Shown here piece by piece: positions 7,371 to 14,575 of a stretch of 32,541 nucleotides of DNA. The DNA comes from JAAEKA01 sp049299095 (lineage in GTDB: Bacteria > Chloroflexota > Anaerolineae > JAAEKA01), in the NCBI GenBank assembly GCA_049299095.1, contig JBAQWV010000068.1, forward strand, positions 1 to 32,541, written 5' to 3'. The notes under the pieces are model-generated. The model was given only the letters and a program-made list of their open reading frames with translations, was not told the origin of the DNA and ran no database searches. A program made the position numbers and the translations under genes. Each line of letters opens with the position of its first letter. The stretch's first letter is position 1.

Positions 7371-8906
7371 ATGACCCTACCTTCGATTAACTGGTTGGCA
7401 ATTTTGCCGCAAACAATCGTCCTCGTGACCGCCCTGCTGGTGCTGCTGGTGGATGCAGTGTTGCGCAACGAGCAGTTCGAGCGCCAATGGCTGCCCTGGT
7501 TGAGCATTGCCGGTCTCGGCGCTGCCGGAGCCGCGGCGATCTGGCTGGGCACGCTAGGCGAACCGCAGTATTTTCAGGAAATGGCCGTGGCCGATGGTTA
7601 TTCGCTCAGCTTCATGCTGGTCATAATAACTGCGGCCATCCTCGGCATCCTGTTGGCGCTCGCCACCATTCCGCAGATCAGCCCCCAAGTCGGCGCGTAT
7701 TATGCGCTGCTGCTGCTCGGCGTGGCCGGCATGATGTTTATGGGCGCGGCGCAGGACATGCTGGTGATCTTCCTGGCACTGGAAATTCTCTCGCTGTCGC
7801 TGTATATCATGGTCGGCTTCAACCGCAACGATGCACGCAGCGCCGAAGCCTCGCTCAAATATTTCCTGTTGGGCGCTTTCTCCTCCGGTTTCTTCCTGTT
7901 CGGTCTGGCACTCCTCTACGCCACCACAGCCAGCACGCACCTGCCCACCATCGCCGCTGCGCTCGCCCTCGGCCCGGCCAGCAATTCCCTGCTGCTCTAC
8001 GCGGGCATGGCCATGTTGGTCGTTGGTTTTGGCTTCAAGGTTGCGATGGTTCCCTTCCACATGTGGACACCCGATGCCTACCAGGGCGCGCCGACTTCGG
8101 TCACCGGTTTCATGTCAGTGGCGACCAAGGCCGCAGCTTTTGCCGCGTTTATGCGGGTCTTCGTGCTGGCGTTGCCTGTCATGCAGGCACAGTGGAGTTG
8201 GGCGCTGGCAATTTTGGCCGCGTTGACCATGACCCTCGGCAATCTGGCCGCGCTGCGCCAAAGCAGCCTCAAGCGGATGCTGGCCTATTCCAGCATCGCG
8301 CACGCGGGCTACGCACTCGTCGGCCTGGTGCCCGGCACCAGTGAAGGGGTCAGCGGCGTACTGTTCTACATGTGGAGCTATCTCTTCATGAACCTGGGTG
8401 CGTTCGCCGTGGTCGCTGCGCTGGAACGCCTGGGCGAAAACGACGTAGTCAATGGCCGCTTCGCCGGACTGGCTGATCGTCGCCCGGCCCTGGCCGCGGC
8501 TATGGCGATCTTCATGTTCTCGTTGGCCGGCATCCCACCCTTCGCCGGTTTCCTCGCCAAGTTCTTCGTATTTGGGGCCGCCATGAAAGCAGGCTGGAGC
8601 TGGCTGGTCGTGATCGGCGTGGTAAACAGCGTGATTTCAGCCTTCTATTATCTCTACATCACCGTGCAAATGTATTTTACCCCCACGCCCGATGCGACCG
8701 CCGTGGTGGAAGGCAAGGGCAAGAAAGCCAAAGCCGCGGCCGAAGCTGCCACGCTTGCGCCGGTCAACGCTCCCTTGCTGGCTGCTTCCACCCGCCCCAT
8801 CGCAGCAGTTGTCTTCATCGCGGCCGCCGGCACGCTGCTGATCGGTATCTGGCCCTCGCCGCTGACGCACTGGATCACCCAGGCCGTTACTGCGGTCTTT
8901 GGATAG
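7371..8906 (+). CDS. nuoN: NADH-quinone oxidoreductase subunit N
   Basis: NuoN is the third antiporter-like proton-pumping subunit, next to the K/J/A side of the membrane arm. The 511-residue product contains the expected elements: FLALEILSLSLYIMVGFNRND with the channel glutamate, GFGFKVAMVPFHMWTPDAYQG with the broken-helix lysine, and RQSSLKRMLAYSSIAHAGYALVG. An odd feature is a hydrophilic Lys/Ala-rich insertion (about residues 440-476, containing GKGKKAKAAAEAA) in the loop before the last membrane helix. It is the last gene of the nuo operon and is followed by a strong terminator hairpin. Confidence 0.96.
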   Translation: MTLPSINWLAILPQTIVLVTALLVLLVDAVLRNEQFERQWLPWLSIAGLGAAGAAAIWLGTLGEPQYFQEMAVADGYSLSFMLVIITAAILGILLALATIPQISPQVGAYYALLLLGVAGMMFMGAAQDMLVIFLALEILSLSLYIMVGFNRNDARSAEASLKYFLLGAFSSGFFLFGLALLYATTASTHLPTIAAALALGPASNSLLLYAGMAMLVVGFGFKVAMVPFHMWTPDAYQGAPTSVTGFMSVATKAAAFAAFMRVFVLALPVMQAQWSWALAILAALTMTLGNLAALRQSSLKRMLAYSSIAHAGYALVGLVPGTSEGVSGVLFYMWSYLFMNLGAFAVVAALERLGENDVVNGRFAGLADRRPALAAAMAIFMFSLAGIPPFAGFLAKFFVFGAAMKAGWSWLVVIGVVNSVISAFYYLYITVQMYFTPTPDATAVVEGKGKKAKAAAEAATLAPVNAPLLAASTRPIAAVVFIAAAGTLLIGIWPSPLTHWITQAVTAVFG

Positions 8907-8971
8907 TGACTAGAAGTAGCCAGGGGAGTTGGCTGATGGGCCAGCCCGTTGAGCTGCAAGGATAAAGAACA

Positions 8972-9016
8972 AAAATACGGCTTGGGCCGGTCAGAGACCA
9001 GCTCAAGCCGTATTTT
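8972..9016. terminator. Bidirectional terminator between nuoN and the convergent helicase gene
   Basis: A 16-base arm at 8972-8987 (AAAATACGGCTTGGGC) pairs with 9001-9016 (GCTCAAGCCGTATTTT), with one G.T pair. An inner GGTC/GACC stem (8989-8992 and 8996-8999) closes the loop AGA. A-tracts and T-tracts flank both sides, so it can stop transcription from nuoN (+) and from the helicase (-). Confidence 0.88.
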
Positions 9017-9089
9017 ATTGTCACTGCGGACATCTCTCAAAGGCGGCTCGCAGGATAGTAACCCGTTTTGCCGTAGACTGGTTACCTTG

Positions 9090-10733
9090 CTATTTTTCCC
9101 GTTCCACACGCACCACATGCTTGCGGATGCGGTAGCCATCGCCCTTGGCCAGTACCTGCGACACATACTCCTGCGGCACATCTACCAACGTGCGGTCTTC
9201 CTGAATGCGGATTGCGCCAATCGTGTTGCCGGGGATGTTGGCGGTGTAAGCAATCGCGCCCACGACATCGTTCGGGCGGATGCCGTGCGCGCGTCCGGCA
9301 CTGAGCGACAGGCGCACCATGCCTGGCTCGTGCGATTGCCCCGGCTTGCGTTCAGCCGTGTCCCTCCGCTCAGGACGGCGTGGCTGCCGCTTTTCAAAGC
9401 GCGGACGAAATTCAATTACCTCGCTCATCGGAGCAATCGGGCGTTGTTTTTCCTCGGCACGCGCCATTTTCAGCGCGGCCGCGGCAATGTCCAGCGGATC
9501 GTAGCCTTCTTCCTGCATTTGGGCAACGATTTCGCGCTCGCGGCGGCTGCGGCCCCGCTTGAGCCAGACAGTCAACTGCTCCAGCAATTTGGCCTCGCGG
9601 CGGACTTGAATTTCCTCTGTGGTCGGCAGCGTGCCACGCGTGATCGGTTGGTGCGTGTAGTTTTCGATGGTGCGTAAGCGCCACTGTTCGCGCGGCGTCA
9701 CCAGCGAAATCGCAATGCCGGTCTTGCCTGCGCGGCCAGTACGCCCCACGCGATGTACATACACTTCGGCGTCCAGCGGCAAGTCTACGTTGATGACGTG
9801 TGAGATGTCATCAATATCCAGTCCGCGCGCGGCTACGTCAGTGGCGACCAGCACCGTGCTCTGGCCGCGACGGAAACGCTGCAACACCTGCTCGCGTGCG
9901 TCCTGGCTCAAGTCGCCACTCAATGCTTCTGCGGGAAAGCCGCGGGCAGTCAGCTCGCTGGCCAGTTCGCCCGTGCCCGCACGCGTGCGCGTGAAGATCA
10001 GCGCGCTGCTGATATTCTCAACCTCGAACAAGCGGGTGAGCGCGGCGATCTTATCTTCTTCGTTGACCAGGTAGTAGCGTTGCGTCAGGCCAGATACCGT
10101 CAACTGGCTGGGCACGATGCGCACCGATTCCGGCTCGCGCAAGTATTCATCGGCTAGCTTGCGGATTTCTGGCGGCAGAGTGGCCGAGAAGAGCGCCGTT
10201 TGTCGTGTGTAGGGGGTGTAAGCAAGGATGGTCTGAATATCCTCGATAAAGCCCATGCTGAGCATTTCGTCAGCTTCATCCAGCACCACCGTGCGCACCT
10301 CGCTCAGGTCGAGCGCGCGTTGCCGGATCAAGTCCAGCAGGCGACCTGGCGTCCCCACCACGATGTCAACCCCGCGCTGCAAGCGGCGGATTTGCCGTTC
10401 GTAAGGCTGACCGCCATACACGGCCAGAGCACGCACGCCCTGGTGCTTGCCGTAGTCGTAGGTTGCGCCCGCCACCTGCATCGCCAGCTCGCGCGTGGGC
10501 GCGAGAATCAGCGCCTGTGGCGCTTGCTGATGTCCCGTCAGATTTTGTAAAATGGGTAAAGCAAAGGCGGCGGTCTTGCCGGTTCCCGTTTGCGCCTGGG
10601 CAATTACATCTTTGCCCGTTAGCATCAGCGGGATAACCGCAGCTTGAATCGGCGTGGGTGAAGTATAACCTAATTCGCGAACGGCCTGCTCCAGTTCGGC
10701 GCGGAGGCCCATAGGGGTCCATTCAGTTGTCAT
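9090..10733 (-). CDS. DEAD-box ATP-dependent RNA helicase, CsdA/DeaD type with C-terminal RNA-binding domain
   Basis: The predicted role is an ATP-dependent RNA helicase in ribosome assembly or mRNA unwinding, like the CsdA/DeaD and CshA families. From the ATG at 10733 it has 547 residues. The motifs are in order: Q motif TPIQ, motif I AQTGTGKT (47-54), PTRELA (79-84), TPGR (128-131), DEAD (152-155), SAT (183-185), then LVATDVAARGLDI and HRVGRTGRAG. A charged linker follows. The last ~77 residues (LSLSAGRAHGIRPNDVVGAI...GAIRI...VDVP) match the DbpA/CsdA C-terminal RNA-binding domain. The start was chosen because AAGGAGC lies ten bases upstream; longer in-frame starts run through a GC-rich leader. 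It converges on nuoN. The long leader fits the long 5' UTRs known for cold-shock helicases. Confidence 0.93.
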   Translation of the reverse strand: MTTEWTPMGLRAELEQAVRELGYTSPTPIQAAVIPLMLTGKDVIAQAQTGTGKTAAFALPILQNLTGHQQAPQALILAPTRELAMQVAGATYDYGKHQGVRALAVYGGQPYERQIRRLQRGVDIVVGTPGRLLDLIRQRALDLSEVRTVVLDEADEMLSMGFIEDIQTILAYTPYTRQTALFSATLPPEIRKLADEYLREPESVRIVPSQLTVSGLTQRYYLVNEEDKIAALTRLFEVENISSALIFTRTRAGTGELASELTARGFPAEALSGDLSQDAREQVLQRFRRGQSTVLVATDVAARGLDIDDISHVINVDLPLDAEVYVHRVGRTGRAGKTGIAISLVTPREQWRLRTIENYTHQPITRGTLPTTEEIQVRREAKLLEQLTVWLKRGRSRREREIVAQMQEEGYDPLDIAAAALKMARAEEKQRPIAPMSEVIEFRPRFEKRQPRRPERRDTAERKPGQSHEPGMVRLSLSAGRAHGIRPNDVVGAIAYTANIPGNTIGAIRIQEDRTLVDVPQEYVSQVLAKGDGYRIRKHVVRVEREK

Positions 10734-10781
10734 AACAAAAAAGCTCCTTGTTTTCGGTTGATGAGTCCACTGCGTCGCGCA

Positions 10782-10797
10782 CAGCCCTTGCGGGCTG
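10782..10797 (-). other. Hairpin in the helicase leader
   Basis: CAGCCC-TTGC-GGGCTG is a perfect 6-bp stem with a 4-base loop in the presumed 5' untranslated region, about 50 bases upstream of the helicase start. It could influence leader folding or mRNA stability. No known riboswitch was recognised. Confidence 0.45.
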
Positions 10798-10918
10798 CGG
10801 CCCTCTTGCCATGCAACAGCGACTCGAACCAACCGCAGGAGCCTCTTGTTGCAACAAAACACCCGACCAACTGGCCGGGCGCACATCTGGCATCACCAAA
10901 TTGATATTTCTGTGCAGC

Positions 10919-10947
10919 ACTATAACATAATGCAACCAGAAGCGCAA
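10919..10947 (-). promoter_or_regulatory. Candidate promoter of the DeaD-type helicase
   Basis: On the minus strand, TTGCGC (10942-10947) is followed by a 17-base spacer and TATAGT (10919-10924). The -10 box is good and the -35 box weak. If used, the mRNA would have a leader of about 180 bases before the ATG at 10733. Confidence 0.4.
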
Positions 10948-10956
10948 ATGCCTGTT

Positions 10957-11300
10957 CCGACGAAGGCGATTTTTGCAATCGCTGGGGTGTTCCCTTCGGC
11001 AAGCTCAGGGAACGCGCTCCGACGGTGGCTGAGCCTGTCGAAGCCACTCCGACGAAGGGCGAATTTTGCAATCGCCGGGTGTTCCCTTCGGCAAGCTCAG
11101 GGAACGTGTGCCGGGTGTTCCCTTCGACAAGCTCAGGGAACGCGCCTCGGTGGCTGAGCCTGTCGAAGCCACTCCGACGAAGGGCGATTTTTGCAATCGC
11201 CGGGTGTTCCCTTCGACAAGCTCAGGGAACGCACTTCGACGCTCCCTTCGGCAAGCTCAGGGAACGCACTCCGACGCTCCCTTCGGCAGGCTCAGGGAAC
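10957..11300. repeat. Array of eight REP-like hairpins with three companion hairpins
   Basis: This intergenic block carries three kinds of palindromic unit. Type A has arms GTTCCCT/AGGGAAC: A1 10989-11013, A2 11081-11105, A3 11117-11141, A4 11206-11230, A5 11241-11265, A6 11276-11300. Type B is inverted relative to A, with arms GTGGCT/AGCCAC, at 11025-11047 and 11150-11172. In one orientation A and B share the loop GAGCYTGYCGA although their stems differ. Type X (about 10957-10985, 11048-11077, 11173-11202) reads TCCGACGAAGGGCGATT...AATCGCCGG with hairpin GCGATT-TTTGC-AATCGC. The order is X-A-B, X-A-A-B, X-A-A-A, suggesting stepwise duplication. No ORF here is credible. Such elements resemble bacterial REP sequences mobilised by RAYT-type transposases, but none is in the window. 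Confidence 0.85.
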
Positions 11301-11330
11301 GTGTGCCGGTGTCCGATCACACCAAACAAA

Positions 11331-11362
11331 AAAAGCGGCCAACCGCATGGTTGACCGCTTTT
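11331..11362 (-). terminator. Terminator of tRNA-Gln
   Basis: AAAAGCGG-C-CAACC (11331-11344) pairs with GGTTG-A-CCGCTTTT (11349-11362) around the loop GCAT, with a single C/A mismatch. On the minus strand the stem is followed by a T-rich tract, directly after the tRNA 3' end at 11368. The structure is symmetrical and may also block readthrough from the + side. Confidence 0.9.
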
Positions 11363-11367
11363 TGTTT

Positions 11368-11442
11368 TGGCTGGGGTACAGGGACTCGAACCCCAACTTA
11401 CTGATCCAGAGTCAGCTGTCCTGCCAATTAGACGATACCCCA
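11368..11442 (-). tRNA. tRNA-Gln, anticodon CTG, CCA encoded
   Basis: The reverse strand folds as a complete tRNA. The acceptor stem is TGGGGTA/TACCCCA. The anticodon arm is GCTGA-CTCTGGA-TCAGT, so positions 34-36 read CTG, which decodes CAG (Gln). The T-arm has the loop TTCGAGT. The discriminator base G and the 3' CCA are encoded; without CCA the gene ends at 11371. U1 pairs with A72, as is usual for bacterial tRNA-Gln. A near-consensus promoter lies upstream and a strong hairpin terminator downstream, so it is an independent transcription unit. Confidence 0.96.
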
Positions 11443-11454
11443 ACAACAAAGCGG

Positions 11455-11483
11455 ATTTTACCACAATTCGCCCTTTGTGCCAA
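11455..11483 (-). promoter_or_regulatory. Promoter of tRNA-Gln
   Basis: On the minus strand, TTGGCA (11478-11483, 5 of 6 to consensus), a 17-base spacer, and TAAAAT (11455-11460, 5 of 6). The tRNA 5' end is 12 bases past the -10 box, leaving room for a very short leader. Confidence 0.8.
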
Positions 11484-11536
11484 ATTTTATACGTGTCGGA
11501 TCGTTACAACTGTCGAAATTCCCGTCACTACAATGA

Positions 11537-11565
11537 TTGACAGATCAAAAAAGCTGTGGTATATC
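11537..11565 (+). promoter_or_regulatory. Promoter of the three-domain secreted protein
   Basis: A perfect TTGACA (11537-11542) is followed by a 17-base spacer and TATATC (11560-11565); TATCAT at 11562-11567 is an alternative -10. It is divergent from the tRNA promoter. The words TGTGGTATA (11555-11563 and 11615-11623) are repeated 60 bases apart and might mark a second start or a binding site. Confidence 0.65.
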
Positions 11566-11577
11566 ATTTATGAATGC

Positions 11578-11606
11578 GGTCTGTAATCCAAGAGGGATGT
11601 CAGACC
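11578..11606 (+). other. Leader hairpin upstream of the secreted repeat protein
   Basis: GGTCTG (11578-11583) pairs with CAGACC (11601-11606). An inner ATCC/GGAT stem closes on the loop AAGAG, with a small TA/GT internal loop between the two stems. It sits in the presumed 5' untranslated region, 65 bases upstream of the ATG. It could stabilise the mRNA or be a regulatory site. Confidence 0.5.
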
Positions 11607-11670
11607 GTGTTTGTTGTGGTATACATGGAACGATACTTATAGGCCATATCAAAAAGGAGGCACAAGACGA

Positions 11671-12852
11671 ATGTTCCGTAATCGTTGGTTTAGCATGGTG
11701 ATGGTGGTTACCATCCTCGCATCGTTGATTATTGCGCCGCTGGCGATCAGCGCGCAAACTGAAAATGGCATTACCGCTCCGGCAGGGGATGCGACAGTCA
11801 GTGGCACGGTGAAGGTCACCGGCTACGCTGCGGATGCCAACTTCCTTAAATGGGACTTGTATATTTACCCGGATGGGAATGAGGGTGCCAAAAGTTTTCT
11901 TGCTAACGGCACAACGTCTGGCGAATTTTCGGCAGATTTGGATACAACTAGGTATTCAGATGGCGATTATACTCTGAGCCTGCGCGTGGTGACCACCCCG
12001 CGCCAGGATTATATGGAATACACGAGCGATTTTAGCATCGCTAATGCCGAAGCTGCGCCTGCCGCGACCACGGCAGCCACGACCGCTGCGACCACGGCAG
12101 CCACGACTGCTGCGACCCCGGCTGCCACTGCCACGCCTGCCGCTCCGGCTGCTACGGCTTCTACGGCTTCTGTTAATGGCTTTGACCTGAAAGACGATAC
12201 GAAGGTCAGCGGGACAGTTGATGTAACCGGATATGCCGATACCACCAACTTCAAGAAGTGGCAATTAGACGTGCTTCCTTCTGGCGCTGAAGATCAGGCT
12301 GCTTTCGTTGCTTTGGGCGAAAAAGCCGGCAAATTCAGCTATGCTTTAAATACCACCCTGTTCCCGGATGGAGATCACACCCTTCGTTTGCGGGTTGTGG
12401 ACAATGTCACCTCGAATTATACTGAGTATTACGTTGATGTGACGTTTGCCAACGCCGAAGCTGCGCCTGCCGCCGCCCCGGCAGCCACGACCGCTGCGAC
12501 TCCGGCTGCCACTGCCACGCCGGCCGCTCCGGCTGCTACGGTCACTGCTGAAAAGACCAATGGACTGGTCTTGGAGGACGAGGCTGAACTTAGCGGTTCC
12601 ACAACCCTGACGGGTTACGCGAACCGTGCCAACTTTGAAAAATGGGATTTGTACATTTATCCTGTTGGTGACGAAGGCAAGAAGGCTTTCATTGCTCAAG
12701 GAACCAAGTCAGGCGAATTCAGCACGACGTTTGATACAACCCAGTTTTCAAATGGTGATTACGTACTCAGCCTGCGCGTGGTTGATCACGTCACCGGAAA
12801 TTACGAAGAACTCCTGACATCTGTCACCATTGCCAACACGGCAGCCGAATAA
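11671..12852 (+). CDS. Secreted protein with three repeated beta-sandwich-like domains joined by Ala/Thr/Pro linkers
   Basis: The function is not known. From the ATG at 11671 (AAGGAGG ten bases upstream) it has 393 residues. Residues 1-28 form a signal peptide (MFRNRW, hydrophobic core, AISA|Q). Three related domains follow at about 32-126, 169-262 and 297-389. Each has the pattern VSGTVxVTGYAxxxNFxKWxLxxxPxG, GEFSxxxxTTxxxDGDYxLxLRVVxxxxxxYxEY and ends near xxIAN. The two linkers (127-168 and 263-296) are almost only Ala, Thr and Pro. I recall similar Ig-like domains in extracellular and penicillin-binding proteins of Chloroflexota, but this is not tested. There is no anchor, so the protein is probably released or held at the cell surface. 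It has its own promoter and terminator. Confidence 0.88.
   Translation: MFRNRWFSMVMVVTILASLIIAPLAISAQTENGITAPAGDATVSGTVKVTGYAADANFLKWDLYIYPDGNEGAKSFLANGTTSGEFSADLDTTRYSDGDYTLSLRVVTTPRQDYMEYTSDFSIANAEAAPAATTAATTAATTAATTAATPAATATPAAPAATASTASVNGFDLKDDTKVSGTVDVTGYADTTNFKKWQLDVLPSGAEDQAAFVALGEKAGKFSYALNTTLFPDGDHTLRLRVVDNVTSNYTEYYVDVTFANAEAAPAAAPAATTAATPAATATPAAPAATVTAEKTNGLVLEDEAELSGSTTLTGYANRANFEKWDLYIYPVGDEGKKAFIAQGTKSGEFSTTFDTTQFSNGDYVLSLRVVDHVTGNYEELLTSVTIANTAAE
12064..12111 (+). repeat. 24-bp tandem repeat encoding an Ala/Thr linker
   Basis: Two near-identical 24-base units (12064-12087 and 12088-12111, one base different) encode AATTAATT repeats in the first linker of the secreted protein. 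A partial third unit follows, and similar DNA recurs in the second linker near 12478-12540. This kind of in-frame repeat can change length by slippage. Confidence 0.75.
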
Positions 12853-12873
12853 ACAGGATTGTTCTTTCGCCAC

Positions 12874-12911
12874 AAAATGCCCCTGAAAGTTTCTTTCGGG
12901 GGCATTTTTTT
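12874..12911 (+). terminator. Terminator of the secreted repeat protein gene
   Basis: AAAATGCCCC-TGAAAG (12874-12889) pairs with CTTTCG-GGGGCATTTT (12893-12908), followed by a T-run to 12911. It begins 21 bases after the stop codon. This is a classic intrinsic terminator. Confidence 0.92.
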
Positions 12912-12947
12912 GCATGGCAAATGGAAATATCGGAGACGTGAAGTCTG

Positions 12948-12956
12948 TGCTATAAT
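12948..12956 (+). promoter_or_regulatory. Extended -10 promoter of the second DEAD-box helicase
   Basis: TGCTATAAT has a perfect TATAAT (12951-12956) preceded by TG-N, the extended -10 element. No -35 box is visible at the usual distance. The transcript would start near 12963, about 30 bases before the TTG start codon. Confidence 0.65.
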
Positions 12957-12991
12957 CATTAGCTGAACTTCTTGGAGCAAAGGATAGTTGT

Positions 12992-14449
12992 TTGAACGAG
13001 TTGACCGATTCTACCACAACCGAACAGCCCGCGGTGGCTGAAATAACATTTGATCAATTAACCGCGCCGGTGCAGCAAGCCGCTCGGCGCGCGGGCTGGA
13101 CCCAGTTGATGCCGGTACAGGCGCGCACCATTCCTGCCCTGCTGGCTGGTGCCGATGTGATGATACAGGCGCGCACCGGCAGCGGTAAAACGGGTGCGTT
13201 TTTGTTGCCCTTGATGGCTGGTCTCGATCCGCAGCAAAACACCTGCCAGAGCTTGATCCTCGTGCCGACACGCGAGCTGGCGCGCCAGGTGTGGCAGGAG
13301 GCACAGACGTTGACCGAGGGCACGGACCTGCGCGCGGTCGCGGTCTATGGCGGAGTGGGGTACGGCGCACAGACCACTGCGCTCAAGCAGGGCGCGCAGA
13401 TCGTTGTCGGCACCCCCGGGCGCGTGCTGGATCACCTGCTGCGCCGCACACTGTCGCTGGCCGATCTGCGCCTGCTGGTCTTCGACGAGGCTGACCGCAT
13501 GTTGTCCATGGGTTTTTACCCGGACATGGTGCGCATCCGGCGCTATCTGCCGGAGTACCGCGTGCAAGCCAGCATGTTTTCGGCCACTTTCCCGGCTTAT
13601 GTGCTGCGCCTGGCTGCGGATTTTCTGCACGAGCCGCGCTTCATCAGCCTGAGCAGCGACCATGTCCACGTCACTGATACCGAGCATGTTTTTTATGAAG
13701 TGCCGGGCATGGACAAAGACCGCACGCTGGTGCGCATCATCGAGCTGGAGAATCCCGCGTCGGCGATCATTTTCTGTAACACCAAGGTCAAGGTGCATTA
13801 CGTGGCCGCGGTGTTGCAGCGTTTTGGCTATGACGCGGACGAGTTGAGTGCAGACTTGAACCAAAACGACCGCGAGCGCGTGCTGGAGCGGGTGCGACGG
13901 GGCACGCTGCGCTTTCTGGTGGCGACGGATGTGGCCGCGCGCGGGCTGGATATTCCTGACCTGTCCGCGGTGATCCAGTACGAAATCCCTGAAGATGTGG
14001 AGAGTTACATCCACCGCGCCGGACGCACGGGCCGCGCGGGCGCGAGCGGGGTGGCGATCTCGCTGGTCAGCCCGGGCGAGCGCATGATGTTCAACCGCAT
14101 CGCCAAGCATTACGACATCAGCCTGACGGAGCGCTCGTTGCCGAGCGATGCGGATGTTGAAGTGGTGGTGGCCGAGCGTTTGACCGCGCTGCTGGAGGCG
14201 CGGCTGCGTGATCGGGACAAGTTGCAGGCGGAGCGCAGCCAGCGTTTTGTGGCGCTGGCGCGTGCGCTGGCCGATGGTGAAGATGAACTGCCGATCATTA
14301 CAATGTTGCTGGACGACACTTATCAGCAACTGCTTCATGCGCCGGTTACTCCGCCGGACGCGGGAACCCAGCCCGCGCGCGCGGCTCAGGTTGCCGCTGC
14401 ACCTTCGCGCGGGCGCACGGGCCGCCGCGGTGGACGCAGGAGAGCGTAG
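12992..14449 (+). CDS. DEAD-box RNA helicase, second copy in the window
   Basis: This is an RNA-dependent ATPase/helicase acting on structured RNA. The 485-residue product starts with TTG at 12992, preceded by AAAGGA. It has Q motif MPVQ, motif I ARTGSGKT (60-67), PTRELA (92-97), TPGR (141-144), DEAD (165-168), then SAT, AIIFCNTK, LVATDVAARGLDI and HRAGRTGRAG. It lacks the DbpA-like C-terminal domain of the other helicase and ends in a short basic tail (GRTGRRGGRRRA), as in RhlE-like proteins. Thus the two helicases are not recent duplicates. An extended -10 promoter and a downstream hairpin make it a single-gene unit. The exact RNA target cannot be read from the sequence. Confidence 0.92.
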   Translation: MNELTDSTTTEQPAVAEITFDQLTAPVQQAARRAGWTQLMPVQARTIPALLAGADVMIQARTGSGKTGAFLLPLMAGLDPQQNTCQSLILVPTRELARQVWQEAQTLTEGTDLRAVAVYGGVGYGAQTTALKQGAQIVVGTPGRVLDHLLRRTLSLADLRLLVFDEADRMLSMGFYPDMVRIRRYLPEYRVQASMFSATFPAYVLRLAADFLHEPRFISLSSDHVHVTDTEHVFYEVPGMDKDRTLVRIIELENPASAIIFCNTKVKVHYVAAVLQRFGYDADELSADLNQNDRERVLERVRRGTLRFLVATDVAARGLDIPDLSAVIQYEIPEDVESYIHRAGRTGRAGASGVAISLVSPGERMMFNRIAKHYDISLTERSLPSDADVEVVVAERLTALLEARLRDRDKLQAERSQRFVALARALADGEDELPIITMLLDDTYQQLLHAPVTPPDAGTQPARAAQVAAAPSRGRTGRRGGRRRA

Positions 14450-14470
14450 ATAGTCAGGTCCTGTTTGCAT

Positions 14471-14514
14471 TCGAGGCTTCAGTCGGTGTTGTGTAAACCA
14501 GGCTGAAGCCTCGA
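14471..14514 (+). terminator. Hairpin terminator after the second helicase
   Basis: TCGAGGCTTCAG (14471-14482) and CTGAAGCCTCGA (14503-14514) are perfect 12-base complements around a 20-base loop, 22 bases after the stop codon. ATTTGTT follows, a weak U-tract, so the stem may end transcription or protect the 3' end. Confidence 0.7.
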
Positions 14515-14575
14515 TTTGTTGATGGCAGAGGGTCCCCTGAATGGCCATCGCCGCTGCGGTTTGTGTGGCAAGCTT

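Noticed and set aside
10810..10850. GGTTCGAGTC on the minus strand in the helicase leader, like a tRNA T-loop
   Set aside because: The flanking bases do not form a T-stem and no acceptor or anticodon arm can be built around it.
10957..11300. Possible CRISPR array
   Set aside because: Units occur in both orientations, spacing is irregular and the sequences between units are themselves repeated; there are no unique spacers of constant length.
11005..11404. Several open frames across the hairpin array with repeated FGKLRER/LRQAQGT-type peptides
   Set aside because: They are translations of the palindromic repeats in every frame, lack ribosome-binding sites and overlap the tRNA and its terminator.
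13058..14548. 496-residue antisense frame over the second helicase
   Set aside because: It is a shadow of the high-GC coding strand; the + frame has all DEAD-box motifs, and the antisense product is rich in His/Arg/Gln without any domain pattern.
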